13,845 nucleotides of DNA. Source: an uncultured Collinsella sp. Lineage in GTDB: Bacteria > Actinomycetota > Coriobacteriia > Coriobacteriales > Coriobacteriaceae. The notes under the pieces were generated by a model that made no database searches, was not told where the DNA came from, and saw only the letters and a list, made by a program, of their open reading frames with translations. This document shows positions 5,526 through 13,012 of the stretch, piece by piece. The position numbers and the translations under genes are program-made. The first letter of the stretch is position 1; each line of letters opens with the position of its first letter. Location: the NCBI GenBank assembly GCA_900553705.1, contig USEK01000021.1, positions 1 to 13,845 of the forward strand, written 5' to 3'.

Positions 5526-7523
5526 CTATTGCAGGTCCAGCTGGTCCAGGTATTCCTTGCCGTGCTCGGAGATATGGCGCTTGCGGCCCGCCTCGTCGTT
5601 GCCCAGCAACAGGTTGAACATGGTTTCCATCTTGGTGACGTCCTCGGGCTCCACCTTGATCAGGCGGCGCGTCTCGGGGTTCATGGTGGTGAGCCACATC
5701 ATGTCCGGATCGTTCTCACCAAGACCCTTGGAGCGGTTGATGGAGCACTTCTGGTCGCCGATCTCCTTGAGGATGCCGTTCTTCTCGAGCTCGGTGTAGG
5801 CAAAGTAGGTCTTCTCTTTGCAGTTGATCTCGTAGAGCGGCGATTCGGCGATATACACGTAGCCCTCGTCGATAAGTGTGGGCACTAGGCGGTAGAGCAT
5901 GGTGAGCACGAGTGTTCGGATGTGATAGCCGTCGACGTCGGCGTCCGTACAGATGATGACCTTGTTCCAGTTGAGGTTGTCCAGGTCAAAGGCACCAAGG
6001 TTCTTGATGCGCTTGTCCTTGATCTCCACGCCGCAGCCCAGCACGCGCATAAGGTCCATGATGATGTCGGACTTAAAGATGCGCGGGTAGTCCTCCTTTA
6101 GGCAGTTGAGGATCTTGCCGCGGACGGGCATAACGCCCTGGAACTCGGCGTCGCGCGACGTTCGGATGGCGCCAGCTGCCGAGTCGCCCTCTACGATGTA
6201 GATCTCGCGACGGTTTTTGTCCTTGGAACGGCAGTCGATGAACTTCTGCACGCGGTTGGCCATGTCGGTCTTCTGCTGCAGGTTGGTTTTGATGCTCTGG
6301 CGGGTCTTCTCGGCGTTCTCACGCGAGCGCTTGTTGATGAGCACCTGCTCCACAATCTTGTTGGCGGCGTCTTTGTTCTCGATCAAATAGGTCGAGAGAC
6401 GCTCCTTAAAGAAGGCGGTCATGGCCTGCTGGATAAAGCGGTTATTGATAGCCTTCTTGGTCTGGTTTTCGTAGGACGTCTGGGTGGAGAAGCAGTTGGT
6501 CACCAGTACCAGGCAGTCCTGGACGTCCTGCCATTTGATGCCGCTCTCGTTTTTGTTGTACTTGCCCTGTTGCTTGATGTAGGCGTCGATGGCGCTGGTC
6601 AGAGCACTGCGGGCCGCCTTCTCGGGCGAACCGCCGTTCTCGAGCCAGGAGGAATTGTGGTAGTACTCCTGCATCATGAAAGTGCGCGAGAAGCACATGC
6701 AAGCAGTGATTTTTACGTTGTAATCGGGCAGGTCCTCGCGATCGCGACCGCGACGGTCGGCCTCGATAAAGAAGGGCTCGGTGAGGTAGTCGGCACCGAC
6801 CTTCTCGAGCACGTAGTCCTCGATGCCCTTGGGATAGCAAAAATCCTCTTCGGTAAATTCGCCATCGTCGCCCTCAATGCATAGGCGGAAGGTCACGTTG
6901 GCGTTGACCACGGCCTGGCGGCGCATGGTCTCGCGATACCAATCGTGGGGGATGCTGATGGAGGTAAAGACCTCAAGATCGGGGCGCCACTTGATGGTGG
7001 TGCCGGTGCGGTCCTCGTCGCTGGGCTCAATCTCGAGCGCCTTCTTTTTGGCACCGACGACCTTGCCCTTCTTAAAGTGCAGGGAGTACTTGTTGCCGTC
7101 GCGCCAAACCGTGACGTCCATATACTCGGAGGCATACTGGGTCGCGCACGAGCCCAAGCCGTTGGTGCCGAGCGAGAAGTCGTAGTCGCCACCCTGGTTG
7201 TTGTTGTACTTGCCGCCGGCGTAGAGCTCGCAAAAGACGAGCTCCCAGTTAAAGCGCTTTTCGGAGGGGTTCCAGTCGAGCGGGCAGCCGCGGCCGTTGT
7301 CCTCCACCTGAATAGAGCCATCGCGAAAAGCGGTAAGGGTGATGAGCTTGCCGTAGCCCTGGCGCGCCTCGTCAACGGCGTTGGACAGGATCTCGAAGGC
7401 AGCATGCGCGCAGCCATCGAGTCCGTCCGAGCCAAAGATGACGGCGGGGCGCAGGCGTACGCGCTCCTCGTCCTTGAGCTGGCGGATACTGTCGTTACCA
7501 TAGTTTGCGGTGTTTTTTGCCAT
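5526..7523 (-). CDS. parE: Type IIA DNA topoisomerase, ATPase/TOPRIM subunit B (GyrB/ParE family, divergent paralogue)
   Basis: A 665-residue subunit that powers strand passage. The GHKL ATPase domain shows EILSNAVDEA (44-53), VEDNGRG (73-79), the lid with AGGKY (102-106) and GTNGLG (119-124). The transducer switch loop is QTK (354-356). The TOPRIM domain carries EGDSA (445-449), DADVD (527-531) and PLYE (562-565), and INRSKGLGEND (595-605) matches the conserved GyrB/ParE tail, so all catalytic residues are present. The start is taken as ATG 7523 (MAKNTANYGND); the open frame runs upstream to 7622, but those residues are not family-like and would overlap the promoter. The Shine-Dalgarno sequence here is weak (GAGAGAGCGAG). 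It is first in the operon with the cleavage subunit, behind a promoter carrying a LexA-type box at 7623-7636. The symbol is by function, not proven orthology. Confidence 0.93.
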   Translation of the reverse strand: MAKNTANYGNDSIRQLKDEERVRLRPAVIFGSDGLDGCAHAAFEILSNAVDEARQGYGKLITLTAFRDGSIQVEDNGRGCPLDWNPSEKRFNWELVFCELYAGGKYNNNQGGDYDFSLGTNGLGSCATQYASEYMDVTVWRDGNKYSLHFKKGKVVGAKKKALEIEPSDEDRTGTTIKWRPDLEVFTSISIPHDWYRETMRRQAVVNANVTFRLCIEGDDGEFTEEDFCYPKGIEDYVLEKVGADYLTEPFFIEADRRGRDREDLPDYNVKITACMCFSRTFMMQEYYHNSSWLENGGSPEKAARSALTSAIDAYIKQQGKYNKNESGIKWQDVQDCLVLVTNCFSTQTSYENQTKKAINNRFIQQAMTAFFKERLSTYLIENKDAANKIVEQVLINKRSRENAEKTRQSIKTNLQQKTDMANRVQKFIDCRSKDKNRREIYIVEGDSAAGAIRTSRDAEFQGVMPVRGKILNCLKEDYPRIFKSDIIMDLMRVLGCGVEIKDKRIKNLGAFDLDNLNWNKVIICTDADVDGYHIRTLVLTMLYRLVPTLIDEGYVYIAESPLYEINCKEKTYFAYTELEKNGILKEIGDQKCSINRSKGLGENDPDMMWLTTMNPETRRLIKVEPEDVTKMETMFNLLLGNDEAGRKRHISEHGKEYLDQLDLQ

Positions 7524-7599
7524 ACTCGCTCTCTCGGTGCTCCCTTGCTGCGTTTTAGTCATATAGATAGTCAAGGTAGCATAGCCCAGGCCTCGGACG

Positions 7600-7629
7600 A
7601 TTCTATCTAACACGAAATCCATCGAACAA
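7600..7629 (-). promoter_or_regulatory. Promoter of the topoisomerase operon
   Basis: On the minus strand TTGTTC (7629-7624) and TAGAAT (7605-7600) are 18 bp apart, matching 3/6 and 5/6 of the sigma-70 consensus. Transcription would start near 7593, about 70 nt before the chosen ATG. The -35 element lies inside the palindrome at 7623-7636. Confidence 0.45.
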
Positions 7630-7636
7630 TTGTTCG
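7623..7636. promoter_or_regulatory. LexA-type SOS box in the topoisomerase promoter
   Basis: CGAACAATTGTTCG is a perfect 14-bp palindrome that fits the Gram-positive and actinobacterial LexA operator layout CGAAC-N4-GTTCG; with the flanking T it matches the TCGAAC-N4-GTTCGA form at 15 of 16 positions. It covers the predicted -35 of the topoisomerase operon, a position where repressor binding would block RNA polymerase. It is 55 bp upstream of the -35 of the divergent acetyltransferase, so control in that direction is less likely. That LexA binds here is inference from the motif. Confidence 0.6.
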
Positions 7637-7690
7637 GAGTCGGGCACCTTTGGCTTCTGCGGTCATTCCCTGCGCGGTGTGGTGCTCGTG

Positions 7691-7720
7691 TTAAAACCGT
7701 GGCTTATCGGCTGGTAGAAT
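7691..7720 (+). promoter_or_regulatory. Extended -10 promoter of the acetyltransferase gene
   Basis: TTAAAA (7691-7696) and TAGAAT (7715-7720) are 18 bp apart, matching 4/6 and 5/6 of consensus, and TG precedes the -10 with one base between (TGGTAGAAT), an extended -10. Transcription would start near 7727, about 30 nt before the start codon. Confidence 0.55.
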
Positions 7721-7757
7721 TGCCGCATCAAGACTGCATGTTGTTTGAGGGGGCGCA

Positions 7758-8318
7758 ATGACCGAGAAAGAGAAGATGGAGCGCGGTGAGTGGCATGATG
7801 CCAACTTTGACGAGGAGCTCCTGGCGCAACGCGCGAAGGCGGAGGCGCTCTGCTATGACTTTAATATGGCAAAACCTGGAAGCGACGCACAGCTCGATGC
7901 TTTGAAGTCCTTGCTCGATACCGATCTTCCCGGGGGGCTGACGGTCCTTTCGCCTGTCTACTTTGACTACGGGAGCAAGACGAGCTTTGGTGAGGGCTGC
8001 TTTGTAAACCATGGCTGCTACTTTATGGACGGCGGCTCTATCACCTTTGGTGGCAACGTGTTTATCGGGCCGTTTTGCGGCTTCTACACCGCTTCGCACC
8101 CCCTAAAGGCAAAGGACCGCAACTTGGGTCTCGAGAAGGCTCTGCCCATCGTTGTCGGCGATAACTGCTGGTTTGGCGCGAACGTGTCAGTGCTGCAGGG
8201 AGTTACCATCGGCAGCGGTTGCGTAATTGCCGCGGGCAGCGTCGTGACGGAAGACCTTCCGGACAACGTGGTGGCGGCAGGCGTCCCCGCAGTCGTAAAG
8301 AAGGCCATCGAACAATAA
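7758..8318 (+). CDS. maa: Maltose/galactoside O-acetyltransferase-like (left-handed beta-helix)
   Basis: A 186-residue cytoplasmic enzyme that transfers acetyl from acetyl-CoA to a sugar hydroxyl. Residues 4-58 form the maltose-acetyltransferase cap (EKMERGEWHDANFDEELLAQ start). The remainder is a hexapeptide-repeat beta-helix with isoleucine/valine-led turns such as ITFGGNVFIGP and VTIGSGCVIAAGSVV. The catalytic histidine is H114 in FYTASHPL; NCWFG (136-140) and VVAAGVPA (171-178) are the conserved substrate and CoA-side motifs. Length and motif order match Maa/LacA enzymes; the natural substrate is uncertain, and detoxifying acetylation of imported sugars is the usual proposal. GAGGGGG (7747-7753) marks the start. 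It is a single gene with its own promoter, divergent from the topoisomerase operon. Confidence 0.93.
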   Translation: MTEKEKMERGEWHDANFDEELLAQRAKAEALCYDFNMAKPGSDAQLDALKSLLDTDLPGGLTVLSPVYFDYGSKTSFGEGCFVNHGCYFMDGGSITFGGNVFIGPFCGFYTASHPLKAKDRNLGLEKALPIVVGDNCWFGANVSVLQGVTIGSGCVIAAGSVVTEDLPDNVVAAGVPAVVKKAIEQ

Positions 8319-8336
8319 CGAAGCCCTTAAACGATA

Positions 8337-8414
8337 GTGCCCCACTGTCCTCGGTGGAATGCGGGGCGAGGAAGCCGAGCTCGACTCCGCTGGCGACATC
8401 TAATGCGCAGTGGG
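8337..8414. repeat. Nested inverted repeats in the convergent spacer
   Basis: In the 175-bp gap between the acetyltransferase and the surface-protein gene, CCCACTG (8341-8347) is inverted as CAGTGGG (8408-8414). Inside it, GCGG-GG-CGAG (8361-8370) can pair with CTCG-ACT-CCGC (8380-8390) around a 9-nt loop. The layout gives a two-tier imperfect stem that overlaps the adjoining terminator hairpin at 8412. No protein-coding frame is supported here. It may be an attenuator-like or 3'-end structure, or chance in GC-rich DNA. Confidence 0.35.
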
Positions 8415-8446
8415 CCGGCTCTGGGTATCCAGAACCAGCCCATTTT
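8411..8446 (+). terminator. Terminator-like hairpin after the acetyltransferase gene
   Basis: TGGGCCGGCTCTGG (8411-8424) and CCAGAACCAGCCCA (8429-8442) form a 14-position stem with a 4-nt loop, followed by TTTT (8443-8446). The two mismatches are C-A in plus-strand RNA but become G-U pairs in minus-strand RNA, so the fold is fully paired when read from the surface-protein side, where however no T-run follows. It probably serves both convergent genes. Confidence 0.6.
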
Positions 8447-8493
8447 GATGTTCGATTAGCCGAGTCGGCGCCTCTCACAAAAGTAAGTAGGAG

Positions 8494-9474
8494 CTAGCGA
8501 GGCCTATCCGAATTGACCTCATTGGCGGTGTCGGTTTCGAGCGCCGTGCGGCGGGCGCTGTAGGCGACGAGGCCGGCGCCTGCCGCGGCGAGTGCTGCAG
8601 CGGCTGCCGTAAGGGGAGCGTTGACATCGCCCGTGCCCGCAAGTGCGCCCGCTTTTCCGGAGCGCTTGTTATTGTCGTGGTCCTTGCCACTGCCGGAGCT
8701 GCTTCCGCCGGAGCCGCCCTCGTCAGTACCGCCGCCACTTGAGCCACCATCGCCGTCCGCCGGCATCGGGGCGTCGTGAAGTCCTGTCGTATCCGCGCTA
8801 TCGCATACGCCGACCTGAATTTCTGAGCGTTCGCATGCCGCGTCGGGCACATGAAGCTCGTGCAGTACGGCACCCAGCGCCGAGTTTGCGCCCGGTCGGA
8901 TTTCCTTGAGCGTTACGGGATCGAGCGCCACCAGGTCACGCGCCTTCGCATACAGCGTTACGCGTTTGCCCACTTCGTCGCTCCAACTCTCGGGGATAGC
9001 GAAGCTCATGCGGAACTGTGCCGTGCAACCCGGTGCCAGCACGGCGTTGCCGTTGTCGGCTACCAGCGGGTGCGTTGCAAAACGCGCGCCCAGCGTCTCG
9101 AGCGCGTATTTCACGCGTGCCATGTCGTTGGCCGAAGCGTCTCCGGCAAGCTCTGGATCGTAGATCGAAGCCATGCGCGCGTTCGCTCCGAATCCGATGG
9201 ATGCGCTGGAGAACGGCTGGCTGGAGCCCTCTCGGTACAGATCGATCGTGCCGGCGGTCAGCAAAGTGTTGCCGTCGTTTCGCACCGTGACCATGAAGGA
9301 TTCGCCTGCTGCTCCGGGCACCACCGCGCCCGAGGTGGCGACCGCGCCCGTCGGAGTGGCACACGCCACCAAGGGCACTTCGATGCCGTGCAGCTCTGCC
9401 TCGCTCTTCTCCGCGCTTACAATGTGCGTGGCGAGCGCGGAGAGCATGCCTCCCGACGTCAAAATGTCGTTATC
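8494..9474 (-). pseudogene. C-terminal, cell-wall-anchor part of a frameshifted surface protein
   Basis: These 326 in-frame residues (starting DNDILTSGGMLSALATHIVS) continue the large protein encoded just upstream but in another frame. A beta-rich domain with GESFMVTVRNDGNTLLTAG resembles CARDB-like adhesion modules (about joined residues 1175-1300). A Gly/Ser/Asp-rich linker follows (GGSSGGGTDEGGSGGSSSGS), then ALAGTGD, an LAXTG sorting motif of the kind used by class E sortases of Actinobacteria. After it come an Ala-rich membrane helix (APLTAAAAALAAAGAGLVAY) and SARR with a 17-residue tail. No good start codon with a Shine-Dalgarno sequence exists for separate translation; the first ATG is at 9447. 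If the shift is real, the protein loses its wall anchor. No sortase gene is in the window. Confidence 0.8.
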
Positions 9475-12400
9475 TGATCGACGGGATGGTCCAGCTCGCA
9501 CATCACGAACGGTTCCGTGAACAGATCGCCTGCCAAGGTGCTGGCGAAGATGCGGAAGTGCTTGCCCATCACTGCTACCGGGTTGCCTTCTTCGTCGTAG
9601 GTTTGTCCCACCTTGCCATCGGTGTTCTCTACATAGAGCACGCATCTGCCGTTGTTGCTTACGCTAAACGATGCCGGGCCACAGCCTGCGGCACCCACAG
9701 GCTGCGTTGCAAATGCCGATGCGCCTCGCGTCCAAGTAATATGCTGCAGTTGCTCGTTGACGGTTGCCAAAAAGCCCGAATGTTGTGGCCACGGCACCGC
9801 ATGGGGTACCGTGGCGTCCGGCGGCATAACGCCCCAGCCCGCAATGGACTGGCCAATCACGGCGTACGATGCGCAGCCGCAACCGTCTGCGGTCTCGTAC
9901 GCAACGGGCACCACCATTTTACCGTTGATATTCTCGGGCTCGCCCAGCTCGATACTCGACGGTGCCTGCGGAAAGCGGAGAACTTGGCGGAACGTCAGGC
10001 TGTCGCCCAAATCATCCGACCACAGGGTGAAGCACTCCAGCGCAACCTCAGCCTCGCTGCCGAGCGCCTTTTCTGCGGTGGTTCCGCGGCGGTGGAGGTA
10101 GGCACCCGACAGGCGCCCGTCGACCAGCGTCTTGCCCACCGTGATACGCGGGCACTGCAGGCAATGGTAGCCATCCTCTTGCAAGCGGCCGCGCGAGATG
10201 CTGCGCCATGACGTATGCGACACCACGCGAACTCCGTCGTTGCTTATGCGCAGGCGCACGACGGACAGTATGCCGGATGTGCTTGCCGTATCGAAAAGGG
10301 TACTATCGCCGTCGCGTCGCTCGCCCGAGACCAGCAACACGTAGGCGTCCCGGTTTCCTCTTCCGTCCGCATATTCCACCACGTCGAAGTCGTAATCGTA
10401 TATGCCGTCGCGCTCCACGTCGCCCTCGCCAAACCCAAGGGGAAAGTCCACGGGCGCGGGAGCGGACCACGTGCCGTTTGCCTTTGTGTGCACCACCAGG
10501 CGCGAGCGGCCATTGTCGCCGTAGCGCACCGAGGCGATACGGAACAGGCATTCTACGCCGGCAATCATTGCCAGCTTCATGTGAGCTTCGCTGAGCACGC
10601 CAGTAAACAGCACGTTGTCGTTCGAGGGCTTGATACCGCCACGCTCGTCTTCCGACACGCCGGCAGAATTGGCGTTGGGGTCCGCAGCGGCGTCCTTCGC
10701 CTGCCCGATATGGGTGTACGCATACATCGACGCGGCGTTTTCGTCGTTCTCTATCAGTGCATGGACGAAATGCTCGATCTGTCCCGTGTCGTCGCTTTCT
10801 GCATCCGCTTCGAGCTCAATGCGCGTGACCGCTTGATCCCAATCGCGCACGACAGACGCGGCGTTTACGGCAGTGGCCTTAACCTCGGCGCGTGCGAGCA
10901 GCTCGGCGTTGGTGACGATGGTGGCCGACGCGATAAACTGCGGCACACCACCTGCCTCGGCGTTGCCGCCCGAGCCGAAGCAGGCGTTCAGCGTATAAGG
11001 CGTATCTCCACCCAAGGCCAGCTCAGAGCGCTGGAGTACATACTGGTCGCCGTTGTTCACCGACATATTCCACGAATCGGCGAGTGTGGGCCACGATCCC
11101 GACCAAGCCTTGGTGGTCCACTTGAACATAACGAACTGGAGTATCACATCGACATCGACGTCTGCACCTACGCGCAGTCGCGGAAGCGGGTGTCCATCTG
11201 CCTTCTCGTACCCAATGAACAGCGTGAGGGATGCGGCGCCGCGCACGGCAGACGAGGCGACGCCCGCAACGCCGGCTCCAAAGGTAACGGCAAGCCCGAT
11301 CTGGATGGTGAACGAGCCCGACGTGTTTGACCAATCGAGCGAAATGTTTTTAAAAAACGCCGCGCCGCTACCGTGCGTGTGGGCGCCCACGGCGAGCGCC
11401 AGTTTTGCCAGCACCCAGGGGTTGACGTTTAGGAAAAACGGCACCGGTCCCAAGGTGAACTGTTCGGTCCAGTTGAGGTCGGTTCTTACCTGGAAGAGGG
11501 CCTTAATATTGCCGTATGCGGGGTCGTTGTTGTCACCCCAGGTTTTGCCCGCCCAATCGTAGGCGAGCGAGCCGTACAGCTGTGTGGCGATATCCATCGT
11601 GAACAGCAGCGTGCAATGGTGGCGAAGGAGCTTGGTGTTTCTTGGATCGGTGCCCGAACCGGCACTCATGCTCTTGTACTGATTCCACTTCCCTTCCATT
11701 TCGTCGAGGTAGCGGCTTGCCTGCTTGGCGCCCGACTCGCGCGGCGATTTCTTCCAGTATTCCGGATCAGGGTTGCCCGAATCGTTCATATAGCTGGCTG
11801 GTTTGTATCCTCCGCCAAACAGTACGTACCCGGCAAACGAGAAATCGAAGAGGATCGGAAATGTGGGCATCCAACACGTGAACTTATTACCACCGATGCC
11901 AGGAAACGATGCGGGGAAATCAAACGGAGTGATCTCTTGGTCCATGGTGGTGGGAATGATGGTGGTCGAGCCCGATTCCGCCTTTGCGGCTGGCGCAGTG
12001 ACAACGGCCATGGGGGAGGAGAGCGTGTAGGTTTTACCCTGATATTCGAGGACAAAGCGCAGCTTGCATCCTTCTTCCAGAAGGCTCGACGCTGCATCGA
12101 GGAACTTGTCTTCGAGTATGAACGTCGCCAGGTTATCCGCGCCCGATGCGCTGGCCTTGACTTGGCCAATCTGCGTGACGGTTTCGGATGAGCTGCCCGC
12201 GGCAGGCGTCACTTTGTTGATGCGCAGCGTTGCCTGTCCACCCTGTGGCAGATGTGCCTGCACGGTAAAGGCGTGCGTATCGGGCTGCTCGTTTGTCGTG
12301 TCGTTCTTCGGCAATGCCATGAACGTGGCTTCGGCGTATTGGATGTCCCATTCGTCGAATGTGAGCTGGCGGAAGTACGGCTCGTCGTCGGAAAGCGGAC

Positions 12401-12857
12401 GCGTGGGCGCGGTTATGGCGGTGCCGCCCTGGATGCGCGCAAGGGGAATCTCGACATCACGGTAGCCCGCCACACTAATGGAGATGCCGCCGTTAAAGTC
12501 GTACGCGTCAAGGAGCGTTGCCTCGTCCACGTAGCCTTCCGAAAGCGGCGCGACCTCAAAGATGGCCGTGCCTTCGTCGTCGGTCGTGGCGGTGAGCTGC
12601 TTGCCTGCGGCATAGCGTGATGTGAGCGTGACCTGGGCACCTGCGATGGGCGCATTCTTGTTGGCGACGTCGACCACGACCACACCAAACATGGTGCGCG
12701 AGAGAACGAGCACCCTGAAGGGGTCTTTTTCGTCGGCATAGGCTTCGGTGGGCGCAAACGGCAATATGAAGGCGTTTGCGCTTCCCGGCACGCGCGGCAA
12801 CACAATGCTCGCCAGCGAGGACGCTCCGGCAACAAGTAACGAACGGCGATCAAGCAT
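9459..12857 (-). CDS. Large Tat-exported surface protein, N-terminal 1,132 residues (frameshifted before its anchor)
   Basis: No named family is recognised. ATG 12857 is the start, with GGGAG 7 nt upstream; the frame is open further upstream, but those residues are Arg/His-rich shadow of the intergenic DNA and the neighbouring regulator. The signal peptide MLDRRSLLVAGASSLASIVL has twin arginines and a moderately hydrophobic core, typical of the Tat route, with possible cleavage after SANA (29) or EAYA (41). A carboxypeptidase-regulatory/CNA-B-like beta domain follows (about 57-165; APIAGAQVTLTS, TTDDEGTAIFEV). The middle is Trp- and Gly-rich with no motif I can name; residues 700-1100 have repeated beta-strand/turn patterns that could be a propeller. 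The true frame is left at about Q1128 (9474-9476), after which only ITTF precedes TGA. Repaired, the protein would be about 1,454 residues. A surface-binding role is inferred. Confidence 0.85.
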   Translation of the reverse strand: MLDRRSLLVAGASSLASIVLPRVPGSANAFILPFAPTEAYADEKDPFRVLVLSRTMFGVVVVDVANKNAPIAGAQVTLTSRYAAGKQLTATTDDEGTAIFEVAPLSEGYVDEATLLDAYDFNGGISISVAGYRDVEIPLARIQGGTAITAPTRPLSDDEPYFRQLTFDEWDIQYAEATFMALPKNDTTNEQPDTHAFTVQAHLPQGGQATLRINKVTPAAGSSSETVTQIGQVKASASGADNLATFILEDKFLDAASSLLEEGCKLRFVLEYQGKTYTLSSPMAVVTAPAAKAESGSTTIIPTTMDQEITPFDFPASFPGIGGNKFTCWMPTFPILFDFSFAGYVLFGGGYKPASYMNDSGNPDPEYWKKSPRESGAKQASRYLDEMEGKWNQYKSMSAGSGTDPRNTKLLRHHCTLLFTMDIATQLYGSLAYDWAGKTWGDNNDPAYGNIKALFQVRTDLNWTEQFTLGPVPFFLNVNPWVLAKLALAVGAHTHGSGAAFFKNISLDWSNTSGSFTIQIGLAVTFGAGVAGVASSAVRGAASLTLFIGYEKADGHPLPRLRVGADVDVDVILQFVMFKWTTKAWSGSWPTLADSWNMSVNNGDQYVLQRSELALGGDTPYTLNACFGSGGNAEAGGVPQFIASATIVTNAELLARAEVKATAVNAASVVRDWDQAVTRIELEADAESDDTGQIEHFVHALIENDENAASMYAYTHIGQAKDAAADPNANSAGVSEDERGGIKPSNDNVLFTGVLSEAHMKLAMIAGVECLFRIASVRYGDNGRSRLVVHTKANGTWSAPAPVDFPLGFGEGDVERDGIYDYDFDVVEYADGRGNRDAYVLLVSGERRDGDSTLFDTASTSGILSVVRLRISNDGVRVVSHTSWRSISRGRLQEDGYHCLQCPRITVGKTLVDGRLSGAYLHRRGTTAEKALGSEAEVALECFTLWSDDLGDSLTFRQVLRFPQAPSSIELGEPENINGKMVVPVAYETADGCGCASYAVIGQSIAGWGVMPPDATVPHAVPWPQHSGFLATVNEQLQHITWTRGASAFATQPVGAAGCGPASFSVSNNGRCVLYVENTDGKVGQTYDEEGNPVAVMGKHFRIFASTLAGDLFTEPFVMCELDHPVDQITTF

Positions 12858-12965
12858 CTTTGGCTCCCATCCCGCAGGTATCGATGGAAATAATCCAATT
12901 TTGCGAGAAGCCGCTTCGTGGCGGTAGTGCCGTTCAAGGGTCAAAATGTCCAAATTGATCGAGCG

Positions 12966-12999
12966 AAGCGCCGGGTTCCGGAACGCGTTCGATGCGCTT
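12966..12999. repeat. Overlapping palindromes between the LuxR gene and the surface-protein gene
   Basis: GTTCCGGAAC (12975-12984) and GAACGCGTTC (12981-12990) are two perfect 10-bp palindromes that overlap by four bases. Both are enclosed by AAGCGC (12966-12971) and GCGCTT (12994-12999). The element lies 14-47 bp after the LuxR stop and about 110-140 bp before the surface-protein ATG. It could be a dyad operator for the LuxR-type regulator or a terminator stem lacking a T-run. No strong sigma-70 promoter was recognised in the remaining 155-bp gap. Confidence 0.4.
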
Positions 13000-13012
13000 G
13001 GCAGCCCGGTCG

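Noticed and set aside
3162..5888. 908-residue open frame on the plus strand, opposite the topoisomerase genes
   Set aside because: It runs antisense to two genes with complete catalytic motifs; its Leu/Val/Asp/Gly-rich composition is the usual mirror of GC-biased codons, and it has no motif of its own.
7524..7622. 33-residue N-terminal extension of the topoisomerase B subunit
   Set aside because: Not like the family; its upstream part covers the predicted promoter, and its internal ATG at 7562 lacks a Shine-Dalgarno sequence.
8319..8493. Short coding frames on both strands sharing the peptide WAGSGYPEPAH
   Set aside because: The shared peptide simply reflects the inverted repeat at 8411-8442; neither frame has a start site or family features.
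9465..9485. Programmed -1 ribosomal frameshifting to join the two parts of the surface protein
   Set aside because: No X-XXY-YYZ slippery heptamer and no clear downstream stem-loop; a simple one-base deletion explains it better.
10215..11330. 371-residue plus-strand open frame within the surface-protein gene
   Set aside because: Low-complexity Arg/His/Val-rich translation on the strand opposite a gene with signal peptide and domain structure; no Shine-Dalgarno sequence.
12981..12990. Second LexA box at GAACGCGTTC
   Set aside because: The half-sites are CGAAC-N2-GTTC, two bases short of the N4 spacing needed for a LexA operator.
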